Of a DNA stretch of 64,000 nt, positions 35,209-43,168 are shown piece after piece. Source of the DNA: Microvirga pudoricolor (GTDB lineage Bacteria; Pseudomonadota; Alphaproteobacteria; Rhizobiales; Beijerinckiaceae); the NCBI RefSeq assembly GCF_016892705.1, contig NZ_JAFEMB010000001.1, positions 1,364,001 to 1,428,000 of the forward strand. Direction: 5' to 3'. The notes beneath the pieces were generated by a model. It was not told where the DNA came from and searched no databases. It saw only the letters and a program-made list of their open reading frames with translations. Position 1 is the first letter of the stretch, and each line of letters opens with the position of its first letter. Made by a program: the position numbers and the translations under genes.

Positions 35209-36792
35209 ATGACCCTCTCCTCATCAGCAACCGGTCACCGCCTGTGGGCACTTGCCATGAGGCAGCGGACGAGCTTTCAGGATCTCGGGCTTCTCGCCGC
35301 CTTCATCGCCGTCGTGGCGTTCCTCACTTTCGAGGTCGATCTTTTCGTGAGCGAGGGCGCCGCGACCCTGCAGGAGGAAACCATCGAGCTGGACGAGGCT
35401 CTGCTCCTCGGCGGCCTCCTGGCCATAGGCCTGCTCGGCTTCGCCATCCGCCGGTACATGGAACAGAAGCGGGAGACGCAGCGGCGCATCCGGGCCGAGC
35501 AGCATTCCCGCGAGCTCGCCTACCAGGACCCGCTCACGGGCCTGGCCAATCGCCGTCAGTTCGAGGAGGCTCTTGCGCAAGCCGTCGGTTCGCCCCCCGG
35601 CGCCGGAGGAGCCCACGCGCTGTTTCTGCTCGACCTCAACGGCTTCAAGCAGGTCAACGACGTTCACGGCCACGGCATCGGCGACGAGGTTCTGATCGTC
35701 GTGGCCCAGCGCCTCCTGGCGGCGGTGCGCGAAGGCGACCTCGTGGCCCGTCTCGGCGGCGACGAGTTCGCCATCCTGGCCCAGCACCTGATCGGCCCGG
35801 AGGCCGCGACCAGCATTGCGCTGCGTGTCATCCAGGGGCTGAGCGAGCCGATCGCGACGGGAACCATCCGCCACGAGATCGGCACCGGCATCGGCATCGC
35901 CCTGATCCCGGGCGACGCCCAGACGACGGCGGAAGCCCTGCGCAAGGCCGACGTCGCCCTCTATCGCGCGAAGGCGGAAAAGCGCTCCGCGCTGCGGTTC
36001 TTCGAAGAGGACATGGACCGGCTGGTTCGGGAGCGGGAGGAGATCGAGCGGAAGCTTCGAACGGCGCTGGCCGCCAACGCGATCCGCCCGTTCTTCCAGC
36101 CCTCCTTCGACCTGCGGACCCGGGAGATCGTCGGCTTCGAGGTCACACCGCGGTGGCTGGGCGAGAACGAGGGCGAAATCCCGCCGGAGCGCTTCATTCC
36201 CATCGCAGAGGAGACCGGACTGATCCACGGCATGGCCGAGCGCCTCCTGCGGGAATCGTGCGAGGCCGCCGTGAGCTGGCCGGATCATGTGATCCTGTCC
36301 ATCGACATCTTTCCGAGCCAGATCAAGGACCGAAGCCTCACCGAGCGCATCCTGCGCATCCTGGACGGAACCGGGCTGGCGCCGAGCCGTCTCGAGGTGG
36401 AGATCACCGAGAGCGCCATCGTGCGCGACCTCGAGGCCGCCAAAGCCGTGTTCGGCGCCCTTCGCGAGGCGGGCGTCAAGATCGCGCTCGACAATTTCGG
36501 CACCGGATATTCGAGCCTGTATCACGTGAAGGAGTTCAAGCTGGATAAGATCAAGATCGATCGCAGCTTCACGGAGACGATGAACCAGGAGGACAGCGCC
36601 CGGATCATTTCGGCTCTCGCGGGCCTGGGGCACGGCCTCGGCCTCACCGTCAGCGCGGCGGGGATGGCCGACCCTTCCTTGCGAGCGCCCATGCTTCAGT
36701 CCGGGATCCAGCAGGTGCAGGGCGACGTTCTGAGCCGCCCCTTGAGCGTCGCACAGGCGCAGGCGCTCCTGATGGCCGGTCCTGTGGCTTAA
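35209..36792 (+). CDS. Membrane GGDEF protein with degenerate EAL domain
   Basis: 527 residues. Two membrane spans (about 27-47 and 64-83) enclose a short periplasmic loop. The GGDEF domain is intact: GGDEF at 183-187 with an inhibitory I-site R174-x-x-D177 five residues before it, so diguanylate cyclase activity is expected. The EAL domain is altered at key places: EVT (311-313) instead of EAL, Asp366 where the metal Asn is usual, ALDN (428-429) instead of DD, and SAAGMAD instead of the AEGVE motif. Phosphodiesterase activity is therefore doubtful, and the domain may be a c-di-GMP or GTP sensor. The ribosome site is weak; an ATG at 35257 is an alternative start. Confidence 0.88.
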   Translation: MTLSSSATGHRLWALAMRQRTSFQDLGLLAAFIAVVAFLTFEVDLFVSEGAATLQEETIELDEALLLGGLLAIGLLGFAIRRYMEQKRETQRRIRAEQHSRELAYQDPLTGLANRRQFEEALAQAVGSPPGAGGAHALFLLDLNGFKQVNDVHGHGIGDEVLIVVAQRLLAAVREGDLVARLGGDEFAILAQHLIGPEAATSIALRVIQGLSEPIATGTIRHEIGTGIGIALIPGDAQTTAEALRKADVALYRAKAEKRSALRFFEEDMDRLVREREEIERKLRTALAANAIRPFFQPSFDLRTREIVGFEVTPRWLGENEGEIPPERFIPIAEETGLIHGMAERLLRESCEAAVSWPDHVILSIDIFPSQIKDRSLTERILRILDGTGLAPSRLEVEITESAIVRDLEAAKAVFGALREAGVKIALDNFGTGYSSLYHVKEFKLDKIKIDRSFTETMNQEDSARIISALAGLGHGLGLTVSAAGMADPSLRAPMLQSGIQQVQGDVLSRPLSVAQAQALLMAGPVA

Positions 36793-36896
36793 GGCTGGCG
36801 CACCGCGCCCGAATGGGCTTTTGAACGCAAGCGCCGCTATCCCAACCGCTCAAGCATGGGTAGCGTCGTTCCGGCAACTCTCACGGCTGAACCCTC

Positions 36897-38039
36897 ATGC
36901 ATTCGAACAATCCCGCCTCCCGTCTCCGCCACGCCGCGCGAGCCGCTCTCGCCGCGTCCGTGCTCCTGACGGCGCCCGCGATGGCTCAGGAAGATCCGGC
37001 CGCCCGTTTGCGGCCCCTCGTCGACCGAATCGTGGGGTCTGCGGTTGGCGCCGAGGCGATACCTGGCGTGATTGTCGGCGTCAGCTGGCGCGGTCAGCGC
37101 AGCTATTATGCCTATGGCGGCCCAGGCGGGGCGCCATACGACCGGAACACCATCGTGGAGATCGGCTCCATCACCAAGGTCTTCACGACAGCGCTCTTCG
37201 CCGAAGCCGTGCGGGAAGGCCGCATGCAGGCCGACGCCCCGATCCAGTCCTACCTGCCCGACAGGCCGCTCCATCCCTGCACGGGGCAGATCACGCCCCT
37301 CCAGCTCGCCGACTTCACCTCCGGCATGCCGGAGCTGCCCGGCAACGCGCCTCGGCAGCTGGCCCGCCGGGGGATCGACACCTACACGAGCGAGGACTTC
37401 CTGAACTGGGTGACGCGGTGGACGCCCGAGGACACCGAAAACTGCGGCCAGCCCGCCGCGTATCGCTACTCCAATGCCAGTATCGGGCTGCTCGGCTATC
37501 TCGTGGCGCGCCAGCTCGGCGAGCCCTGGGAGGGTTTGGTGCGCGCGCGCATCACGGCGCCCCTGCGGATGACGAGCACGAGCGTAACCGTGCCCGAAGC
37601 GGAGCGCGCGCGCGTGGCGCAAGGGTTCGGGCCGGACGGAAACCCCGTCATGGCCTGGCCCGTCTTTGCGTGGTACCCGGCGGGAGCGCTCCGGTCGACG
37701 GCCGCCGATATGCTCGCTTTCGGCGAGGCCGCCTTGGGACATGAGACCGTCAACGATGCCCCTGTGCCAGCCCGCCTGAGCGAAGCGCTCAAGGAGGCGA
37801 TGCAGCCCATCTATCAGCCGTCCGGACAGGTTTTCGGCCAGGGCATGGCCTGGATCGAGAATGCGGGGGATCCGGAGGCGGGACAGCGCCCCGTCTTTCT
37901 GAAAGTGGGGGGCACCGACGGCTTCAACAGCGTGATCGTCATCAATCCGGGCAAGGACTTGGCGGTCTTCATCGCGGCGAGCAAGCCCCAGAGCGGGATC
38001 CCGCGCCTGGGCGTCGAGCTCTCCCGGCAGATCCGCTGA
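36897..38039 (+). CDS. Secreted serine hydrolase of the beta-lactamase class C/esterase family
   Basis: 380 residues. The signal peptide is LAASVLLTAPAMA, cleaved before QED near residue 31. Catalytic motifs: SxxK at S91-ITK-94, YxN at Y191-S-N193, and a KxG-like K336-V-G-G-T. This set marks the penicillin-binding/beta-lactamase class C fold, shared by AmpC, D-aminopeptidases and esterases such as EstB. Without the KTG consensus an esterase or peptidase is at least as likely as a true beta-lactamase. It stands alone, 104 bases after the GGDEF gene. Confidence 0.85.
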   Translation: MHSNNPASRLRHAARAALAASVLLTAPAMAQEDPAARLRPLVDRIVGSAVGAEAIPGVIVGVSWRGQRSYYAYGGPGGAPYDRNTIVEIGSITKVFTTALFAEAVREGRMQADAPIQSYLPDRPLHPCTGQITPLQLADFTSGMPELPGNAPRQLARRGIDTYTSEDFLNWVTRWTPEDTENCGQPAAYRYSNASIGLLGYLVARQLGEPWEGLVRARITAPLRMTSTSVTVPEAERARVAQGFGPDGNPVMAWPVFAWYPAGALRSTAADMLAFGEAALGHETVNDAPVPARLSEALKEAMQPIYQPSGQVFGQGMAWIENAGDPEAGQRPVFLKVGGTDGFNSVIVINPGKDLAVFIAASKPQSGIPRLGVELSRQIR

Positions 38040-38140
38040 GCGGGCTGTCGAAAATCGTCGGTGCCAACTGGGCTGATCGGTTGTCAGAGCGACGCACATG
38101 ACGCTACGGTAGGACTATCATCCAAGAGGGAAGTTTCACG

Positions 38141-38485
38141 ATGCGGAGATGTTTGACGCTCATGGGGGCCGCCGGCCTTTTCGCTCTCATCGGAACGGCG
38201 GCCTCGGCCATCCCCCTGGCGGGGGCCTCCCGCGTCGATCCCTCGAGCCCCCTGGCGAAGGACCCCCTGGCGACCACGGTCGATTTCGTCTGCGGCCCGG
38301 GCTACCACCTCGGCTGGGGCGGGCGGCGCTGCTGGCCTAACGGATGGGCGCCCGCCGAGGAGATCCCGCCGGGCTTCGTGCCGCCGCCGCGCGAGCCGCA
38401 ATACGTCTACGCGCCGCCTCCGGTGCTCGAATGCCCGCCCGGCTACCGCCTCGGCCGGGGCCTGCGCCGGTGCTGGCCCGAATGA
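38141..38485 (+). CDS. Small secreted protein with duplicated GY.LG.G.RRCWP motif
   Basis: 114 residues, GAGGGAAG seven bases before the ATG. The signal peptide runs to about residue 22 (ALIGTAASA). The mature part has two copies of one motif: CGPGYHLGWGGRRCWPN and CPPGYRLGRGLRRCWPE, each with two cysteines, joined by a Pro-rich linker. Similar Gly/Arg/Cys periplasmic proteins are common in Methylobacteriaceae; their role is not known to me. Confidence 0.7.
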   Translation: MRRCLTLMGAAGLFALIGTAASAIPLAGASRVDPSSPLAKDPLATTVDFVCGPGYHLGWGGRRCWPNGWAPAEEIPPGFVPPPREPQYVYAPPPVLECPPGYRLGRGLRRCWPE

Positions 38486-38487
38486 GG

Positions 38488-38524
38488 ACGCCCTGAACCG
38501 GCGCTGGCGGGGGCGCCGGGCGTC
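38488..38524. terminator. Two-stage hairpin between convergent genes
   Basis: Outer arms GACGCC / GGCGTC enclose an inner stem CCGGCGC / GCGCCGG with an 8-base loop. It fills the 49-base gap between the small secreted protein gene (plus) and the XRE-cupin gene (minus). Confidence 0.55.
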
Positions 38525-38534
38525 TCCCCGGCCC

Positions 38535-39113
38535 TCAGGGCTTGTTCCTGTCCTGCCAGCACACGACGAGGATTTCGGCCTCCTCGGGGCTCGTGGATGT
38601 GTAGGCGTGCCCGACGCCGCTGTTGAAATACAGGCTGTCACCCTGGTCCAAGTCCACCGGGGAGCGTCCGTCCATGTGAACGCGCAGGGCCCCCTTCGTG
38701 ACGATCAGGAATTCCTCGCCCGCGTGGCGGATGTACCCTTCGAACTCCGCGAAGCTGCGGGCCGTCACGCGACCGAGCATGGGGGTCATCTGCTTGTTGG
38801 AAAGGCCGGCTGCCAGCATCTCGTAGACGTAGGTGGGCGAGTCATATCGCTCCGCGTCGCCCCTGCGCGTCACCATGAGGGCATCGGGCCCGAACGAGCG
38901 GCTCTCGCCCGTGAACAGGGCCCCCACATCCAGGCCCAGGCTTTGGGCCAGAGGCACGAAGCGGTCGTAGGTCAGGGACATCTGCCCCCGCTCGACCTTC
39001 GAGATCGTCGAGATGGCCAAACCCGTCCGCTCGGCGGTCTCGGCGAGGGTCCAGCCGTTCTCTTTCCTGAGCTGCTTCAGCCGCCGCCCCAGCGTCAGAC
39101 GATACGTCGTCAC
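38535..39113 (-). CDS. XRE-cupin transcriptional regulator
   Basis: 192 residues. An N-terminal HTH_3 (about 8-62: GRRLKQLRKENGWTLAETAE, then STISKVERGQMS) is followed by a cupin_2 domain (about 120-188: GEEFLIVTKGALRVHMDG, YFNSGVGHAYTS). This class often senses small amino or amine compounds and controls an adjacent oxidase or transporter. It is divergent from the oxidase-TRAP-M81 operon, with inverted GAGATAAC sites in the gap. Confidence 0.9.
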   Translation of the reverse strand: MTTYRLTLGRRLKQLRKENGWTLAETAERTGLAISTISKVERGQMSLTYDRFVPLAQSLGLDVGALFTGESRSFGPDALMVTRRGDAERYDSPTYVYEMLAAGLSNKQMTPMLGRVTARSFAEFEGYIRHAGEEFLIVTKGALRVHMDGRSPVDLDQGDSLYFNSGVGHAYTSTSPEEAEILVVCWQDRNKP

Positions 39114-39138
39114 GGTCTTTGCCTCCCCTGTTCGTCAT

Positions 39139-39198
39139 GAGATAACACAACACTTTGCAAGGCAGAAGTTTTCTGATACGAAAACGACACGTTATCTC
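39139..39198. promoter_or_regulatory. Inverted GAGATAAC boxes, candidate XRE-cupin sites
   Basis: GAGATAAC at 39139-39146 and its exact inverse GTTATCTC at 39191-39198 face each other across 44 bases, one near each divergent start. The spacing would allow two dimers or a loop. Confidence 0.45.
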
Positions 39199-39214
39199 GT
39201 TTGAAAGGCGTCTC

Positions 39215-40351
39215 ATGCAGCGGTTCGATTGCATCGTGGTCGGTTCCGGCATCGCGGGTGCATCGGCGGCATACGAGATCGCGGGGGATCGCCGGGTCCT
39301 GCTCGTCGAACGGGAGATGCAGCCCGGTTACCATGCGACGGGCCGCTCGGCGGCTCTTTTCGCCGAGACCTACGGCAGCGCTCCGGTGCGGGCCCTCACG
39401 GCCGCCAGCAAGGCATTCCTGACCGCGCCGCCGGGCGGCTTCGCGGCAACGCCGCTGATGACCCCCCGGCCGATTCTCCTCATCGGGCGCGACGATCAGC
39501 GGGACCGGCTTCAGGCCGCCTATGCCGAGAATGCGCCCTTCGGCACCGTCGAGCGGCTGACGGGAGCGCAGGCCCGCGCCCTCGTTCCCGTGCTCGATCC
39601 CGGCGTGATCACCGGAGGGGTGCTCGAGCCCCGCGCGCAGGACATCGACGTCGATGCCGTGCACCGGGGCTATCTCAGGGGTTTCGGGCGGCGGGGCGGA
39701 AAGCTGGCTCTCGGCGCCGAGGTCCTGGCTCTCCGGCACCGGGGCGATCTCTGGACCGTCGCAACGTCGGCCGGACCGTTTCAGGCGCCGATCGTCGTCA
39801 ACGCGGCCGGGGCGTGGGCCGACGCCGTCGCTCGCCTCGCCGGCATCCGGCCCATCGGCCTCGTGCCGAAGCGGCGCAGCGCCTTCATCTTCTCGGGCGA
39901 TACCGGCGCGGGCACCGAGGGCTGGCCCGCCGTGATCGACATCGACGAGACCTTTTACTTCAAGCCGGAGGCCGGCCTTCTCCTCGGCTCGCCGGCCAAC
40001 GAGGACCCCGTGGCGGCCCAGGACGTCCAGCCCGAGGAGCTCGACATCGCGCTCGCGGTCGACCGCATCGAGGCCGCCACGACCCTGAAGGTCGCGCGGA
40101 TCGGACGTCGCTGGGCGGGCCTGCGCAGTTTCGTGGCCGACAGGATCCCGGTGAACGGCTTCGACGGCCGCGCGCCCGGATTCTACTGGCTCGCCGGACA
40201 GGGAGGCTACGGCATCCAGACCGCGCCCGCCATGGCGCGCCTCTGCGCCGCTCTCGTCCGCGGGGAGCCGGTGCCGGACGATCTGGCCCGTCACGGCATC
40301 GAGCCGGCGGCCCTGTCGCCCGCCCGGCTCGGGCGCGAGGCCGTCGCATGA
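39215..40351 (+). CDS. FAD-dependent D-amino acid oxidase-family enzyme
   Basis: 378 residues from the ATG at 39215 (AAAGG upstream). The N-terminal Rossmann motif VVGSGIAGASAA and the acidic end VEREMQPGYHATGRSAALF mark the DAO/glycine oxidase family; a C-terminal GLRSFVADRIPVNGF and GQGGYGIQTAPAMARL complete the FAD site. Its stop overlaps the TRAP large permease start (ATGA), so uptake and oxidation are coupled. The substrate is probably an amino acid, opine or secondary amine; not resolvable here. Confidence 0.88.
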   Translation: MQRFDCIVVGSGIAGASAAYEIAGDRRVLLVEREMQPGYHATGRSAALFAETYGSAPVRALTAASKAFLTAPPGGFAATPLMTPRPILLIGRDDQRDRLQAAYAENAPFGTVERLTGAQARALVPVLDPGVITGGVLEPRAQDIDVDAVHRGYLRGFGRRGGKLALGAEVLALRHRGDLWTVATSAGPFQAPIVVNAAGAWADAVARLAGIRPIGLVPKRRSAFIFSGDTGAGTEGWPAVIDIDETFYFKPEAGLLLGSPANEDPVAAQDVQPEELDIALAVDRIEAATTLKVARIGRRWAGLRSFVADRIPVNGFDGRAPGFYWLAGQGGYGIQTAPAMARLCAALVRGEPVPDDLARHGIEPAALSPARLGREAVA

Positions 40352-41634
40352 GCGCCCTCTTCGTCACCCTTGCGGCCCTCGCTCTCATGGCGTCGGGAGC
40401 GGCCGTGGCCTACACGGTCGGGGCCGCCACGGTGCTGGCCTTCCTGGCCACGGACAATGGCCGGTTCCTGGCCATCCTGCCCCAGCGGCTGTTCAGCCAG
40501 GTCGACGTCTTCGACCTGATGGCGATGCCGCTTTTCATCCTCACCGGCGAAATCATGAACAAGGCGGGCATCACCCGCGCCATGATCGACCTCTCCATGG
40601 CGATCCTGGGACGGCTGAAAGGCGGCCTCGGCTACGTCAACATCATGACGTCGCTCTTCCTGTCCGGCATCTCCGGCTCCGCCGTCGCCGATGCGGCAGC
40701 CCTGTCCAACACGCTCGTTCCGGCCATGCGCGACCGGGGCTATCCGGTCCCTTACGCGGGGGCGCTCACCTCCGCGGCCGCCATGATCGGCCCGATCATC
40801 CCGCCCAGCATCATCATGATCTTCTACGCGGCCCTGATGCAGACTTCGGTGGCGGCGCTGTTCATCGCCGGGATCGTGCCCGGAATCCTCATGGCGGCCA
40901 CGCTCTTCGGAGCGAATGCCTATTACGCGCGGCGGGACGGTCATCCCGGCGGACGCACGGACGACGTTCCGGCCTTCTGGCCCGCCTTGCGGCATGCCCT
41001 GCCGTCCCTGTCGCTGCCGGTCATCATCGTCGGCGGCATCGTGGTGGGGGTGGTGACCCCCACCGAGGCCGGAGCGCTCGCCGTGTTGGCCTCCATCGCC
41101 GTGGGCGCCTATTACGGAGGCCTCAACGGCCGGACCTTGCGCGAGAGCCTGGAGCATACGGTGGTGCTCACGGGCACCATCTTCATGGTGCTCTGCTCCA
41201 TCGCGGCCTTCGGTTGGCTCGTGGGCCACGAAGGCTGGCTGACCGGACTGGCCGAGGCCGTCACGGGCCTCGGACTCGGCCAGATCGAGTACCTTCTCCT
41301 CATCAACGTCATCTTCGTGGTCGCGGGCATTATGCTCGATCCGCCGATCGCCCTGCCGCTGCTCGTGCCGCTGCTCGCGCCCCTGGCCGTGAAGCTCGGC
41401 ACCGATCCGGTCCATCTCGGCCTCGTGCTCTGCCTGAACCTGACCATCGGCATGATCACGCCTCCCTTCGGCGGCGTCCTGCTCATCGTGTCGTCGATCA
41501 CCAAGGGCGACTATTGGCAGCTCAACAAGGCCGTCACGCCGTTTGCCGTCATCCTGACCGTGCTGCTGTTCGTCCTCGTGCTCGTGCCGGAACTCTCGCT
41601 TTTTCTGCCGCGCTCCATGGGCTTCATCGACTGA
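40348..41634 (+). CDS. TRAP transporter large permease (DctM)
   Basis: 428 residues, about 12 membrane spans. Family landmarks are AMPLFILTGEIMNKAGI, LSGISGSAVADAAAL, MIGPIIPPSIIMI and MITPPFGGVLLIV. It overlaps the oxidase gene by ATGA. It forms a sodium-driven importer with the binding protein at 41653 and the small subunit at 42635. Confidence 0.93.
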   Translation: MSALFVTLAALALMASGAAVAYTVGAATVLAFLATDNGRFLAILPQRLFSQVDVFDLMAMPLFILTGEIMNKAGITRAMIDLSMAILGRLKGGLGYVNIMTSLFLSGISGSAVADAAALSNTLVPAMRDRGYPVPYAGALTSAAAMIGPIIPPSIIMIFYAALMQTSVAALFIAGIVPGILMAATLFGANAYYARRDGHPGGRTDDVPAFWPALRHALPSLSLPVIIVGGIVVGVVTPTEAGALAVLASIAVGAYYGGLNGRTLRESLEHTVVLTGTIFMVLCSIAAFGWLVGHEGWLTGLAEAVTGLGLGQIEYLLLINVIFVVAGIMLDPPIALPLLVPLLAPLAVKLGTDPVHLGLVLCLNLTIGMITPPFGGVLLIVSSITKGDYWQLNKAVTPFAVILTVLLFVLVLVPELSLFLPRSMGFID

Positions 41635-41652
41635 CCGAACCGGAGGAATGCC

Positions 41653-42630
41653 ATGCGACCCCTGAAGACCCTCGCGATCCTGGCCGGCCTGGTGCTGGGT
41701 TGGAACGCCCACGCGACCGAGATCCGCATCGCTCTGGACTGCCCGCCCGACCCGGCGAAGTGCGGCTCTTACGTGTTCGCCCACGCCTTCGCCGAGCACC
41801 TGAAGGCCAACGGCCTCTCCGCCAGGGAAATGCCGGTCGGGTCCATCGGCGGCGAGGCCGAGCGCCTGGACCAGACGGCGCAAGGCCTGCTCGAGGTGAA
41901 CATGGCGGACCTGGCCCGCGCCGCGCAGCTGGAGAAGTCCGTCTCCGCCTTCATGGCGCCGTATCTGTTCGACTCCCTCGACCATCTGGACCGCAGCGTC
42001 GCGAGAAGCGACCTCATGAGCCGCATCAACGCAAGCCTGTCCAAGAAGGGCGTCCGCATCATCGCCCTGGTGGCGACGGGCGGCGGCAACGGACTGTTCA
42101 ACGTGAAGCACCCTATCGCCAAGCCCGAGGACCTCAAGGACCTTCGCATGCGGGCCCTCGACGAGAACCAGCTCAAGCTGTTTCAGGCCTGGGGCGGCAA
42201 CGGCGTCGTGATCACCATGCCGGAGGTCGCGACCGCCTTCCAGACCGGCACGGCCCACGGCTACGTCAACGCCCCCTTCGTGCCGTTCATGTTCGGCCAT
42301 GCCGACATCCTGAAATTCTACACCGACGCGAAGGTCACGCCCTCCCTGCGGGTCGCGATGATCGCCGAGGATTGGTACAAGGGTCTCTCCGACAAGGATC
42401 GGGGAATCGTCGACGACGCGGCCGTCAAGGCCCTGGCCGCGAACCGCGCCTGGGTCGGCCCCAGCGACACGGCCGCCCTCGCGCAGCTGGAAAAGGCGGG
42501 CGTCTCCATCACCCGCTTGGCGCCCGAGAGCCGCGCGCGCTTCCGCGACCTGTCGCGGCCGGCCTGGACGGCCGTTCTGAACCAGGCCGAGATCCAACCC
42601 TATATCGACGCCGCCGAAAAGGGACGCTGA
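41653..42630 (+). CDS. TRAP transporter substrate-binding protein (DctP)
   Basis: 325 residues. The signal peptide is LAILAGLVLGWNAHA, cleaved before TEIR. The body has the conserved KDLRMRALDENQLKLFQAWG with the Arg that grips the ligand carboxylate, and TMPEVATAFQTGTAHGYVNA. The ligand is thus likely a carboxylate, matching an amino acid-type substrate for the upstream oxidase. GGAGG lies before the ATG. Confidence 0.92.
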   Translation: MRPLKTLAILAGLVLGWNAHATEIRIALDCPPDPAKCGSYVFAHAFAEHLKANGLSAREMPVGSIGGEAERLDQTAQGLLEVNMADLARAAQLEKSVSAFMAPYLFDSLDHLDRSVARSDLMSRINASLSKKGVRIIALVATGGGNGLFNVKHPIAKPEDLKDLRMRALDENQLKLFQAWGGNGVVITMPEVATAFQTGTAHGYVNAPFVPFMFGHADILKFYTDAKVTPSLRVAMIAEDWYKGLSDKDRGIVDDAAVKALAANRAWVGPSDTAALAQLEKAGVSITRLAPESRARFRDLSRPAWTAVLNQAEIQPYIDAAEKGR

Positions 42631-42634
42631 GCCG

Positions 42635-43168
42635 ATGGGCCTGGGACGTCAGATCGTCGCCCTCTCGGGAGCGCTCGACCGGATCTGCCGGGATGCCGCG
42701 ATGGCGTGCCTCGTCCTCATGGTGGCGTTGATCGCGATCCAGGTGGTGGCGCGCTACGGCCTGTCCGACCCGCCGGGCTGGACCGAGGAGGGAGCGCGAT
42801 ACGCCATGGTGTGGTCCGGCTTTCTGGGCACGACCCTGGCCTTCCGGCGGGGCGCCGATCCGACCCTGACCAGCCGCGCCCTGTTCTCGTCCGGACCTTG
42901 GCAGGGTCTCGGCTTCGCCCTTCGGGCCGGAGCGGTCGGCCTGTTCCTGGGACCCGTCTGGTACGTGTCGGTCTTCGGACCCGGCATGGATCCGGCGCGG
43001 GGCTTTCTCGCCCGCACGGCCGTTCGCAGCACCGAGAGCCTGGGGATCCCGCTGATCGGATTCACCCTGGCCCTCCCGGTGGCCATCACGGTGATCTTCA
43101 TCCATCTCCTATCGCAGGGGCTCGCGCGTGAATGGACGATCCGCGGCAGCGGTGAGGAGCCGTTGTGA
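42635..43168 (+). CDS. TRAP transporter small permease (DctQ)
   Basis: 177 residues with four membrane spans; YAMVWSGFLGTTLAFRRGA is the DctQ landmark. It starts four bases after the binding protein and overlaps the M81 gene by four bases at the other end. Confidence 0.9.
   Translation: MGLGRQIVALSGALDRICRDAAMACLVLMVALIAIQVVARYGLSDPPGWTEEGARYAMVWSGFLGTTLAFRRGADPTLTSRALFSSGPWQGLGFALRAGAVGLFLGPVWYVSVFGPGMDPARGFLARTAVRSTESLGIPLIGFTLALPVAITVIFIHLLSQGLAREWTIRGSGEEPL

Noticed and set aside
36897..38039. Resistance-type AmpC beta-lactamase
   Set aside because: The third motif is KVGGT rather than KTG and no ampR-type regulator is adjacent; esterase or peptidase is as likely.
40291..42597. Long minus-strand open frame opposite the TRAP genes
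   Set aside because: Shadow of dctM/dctP; rich in His/Arg/Asp/Gly as GC-rich antisense frames are, with no motif or ribosome site.
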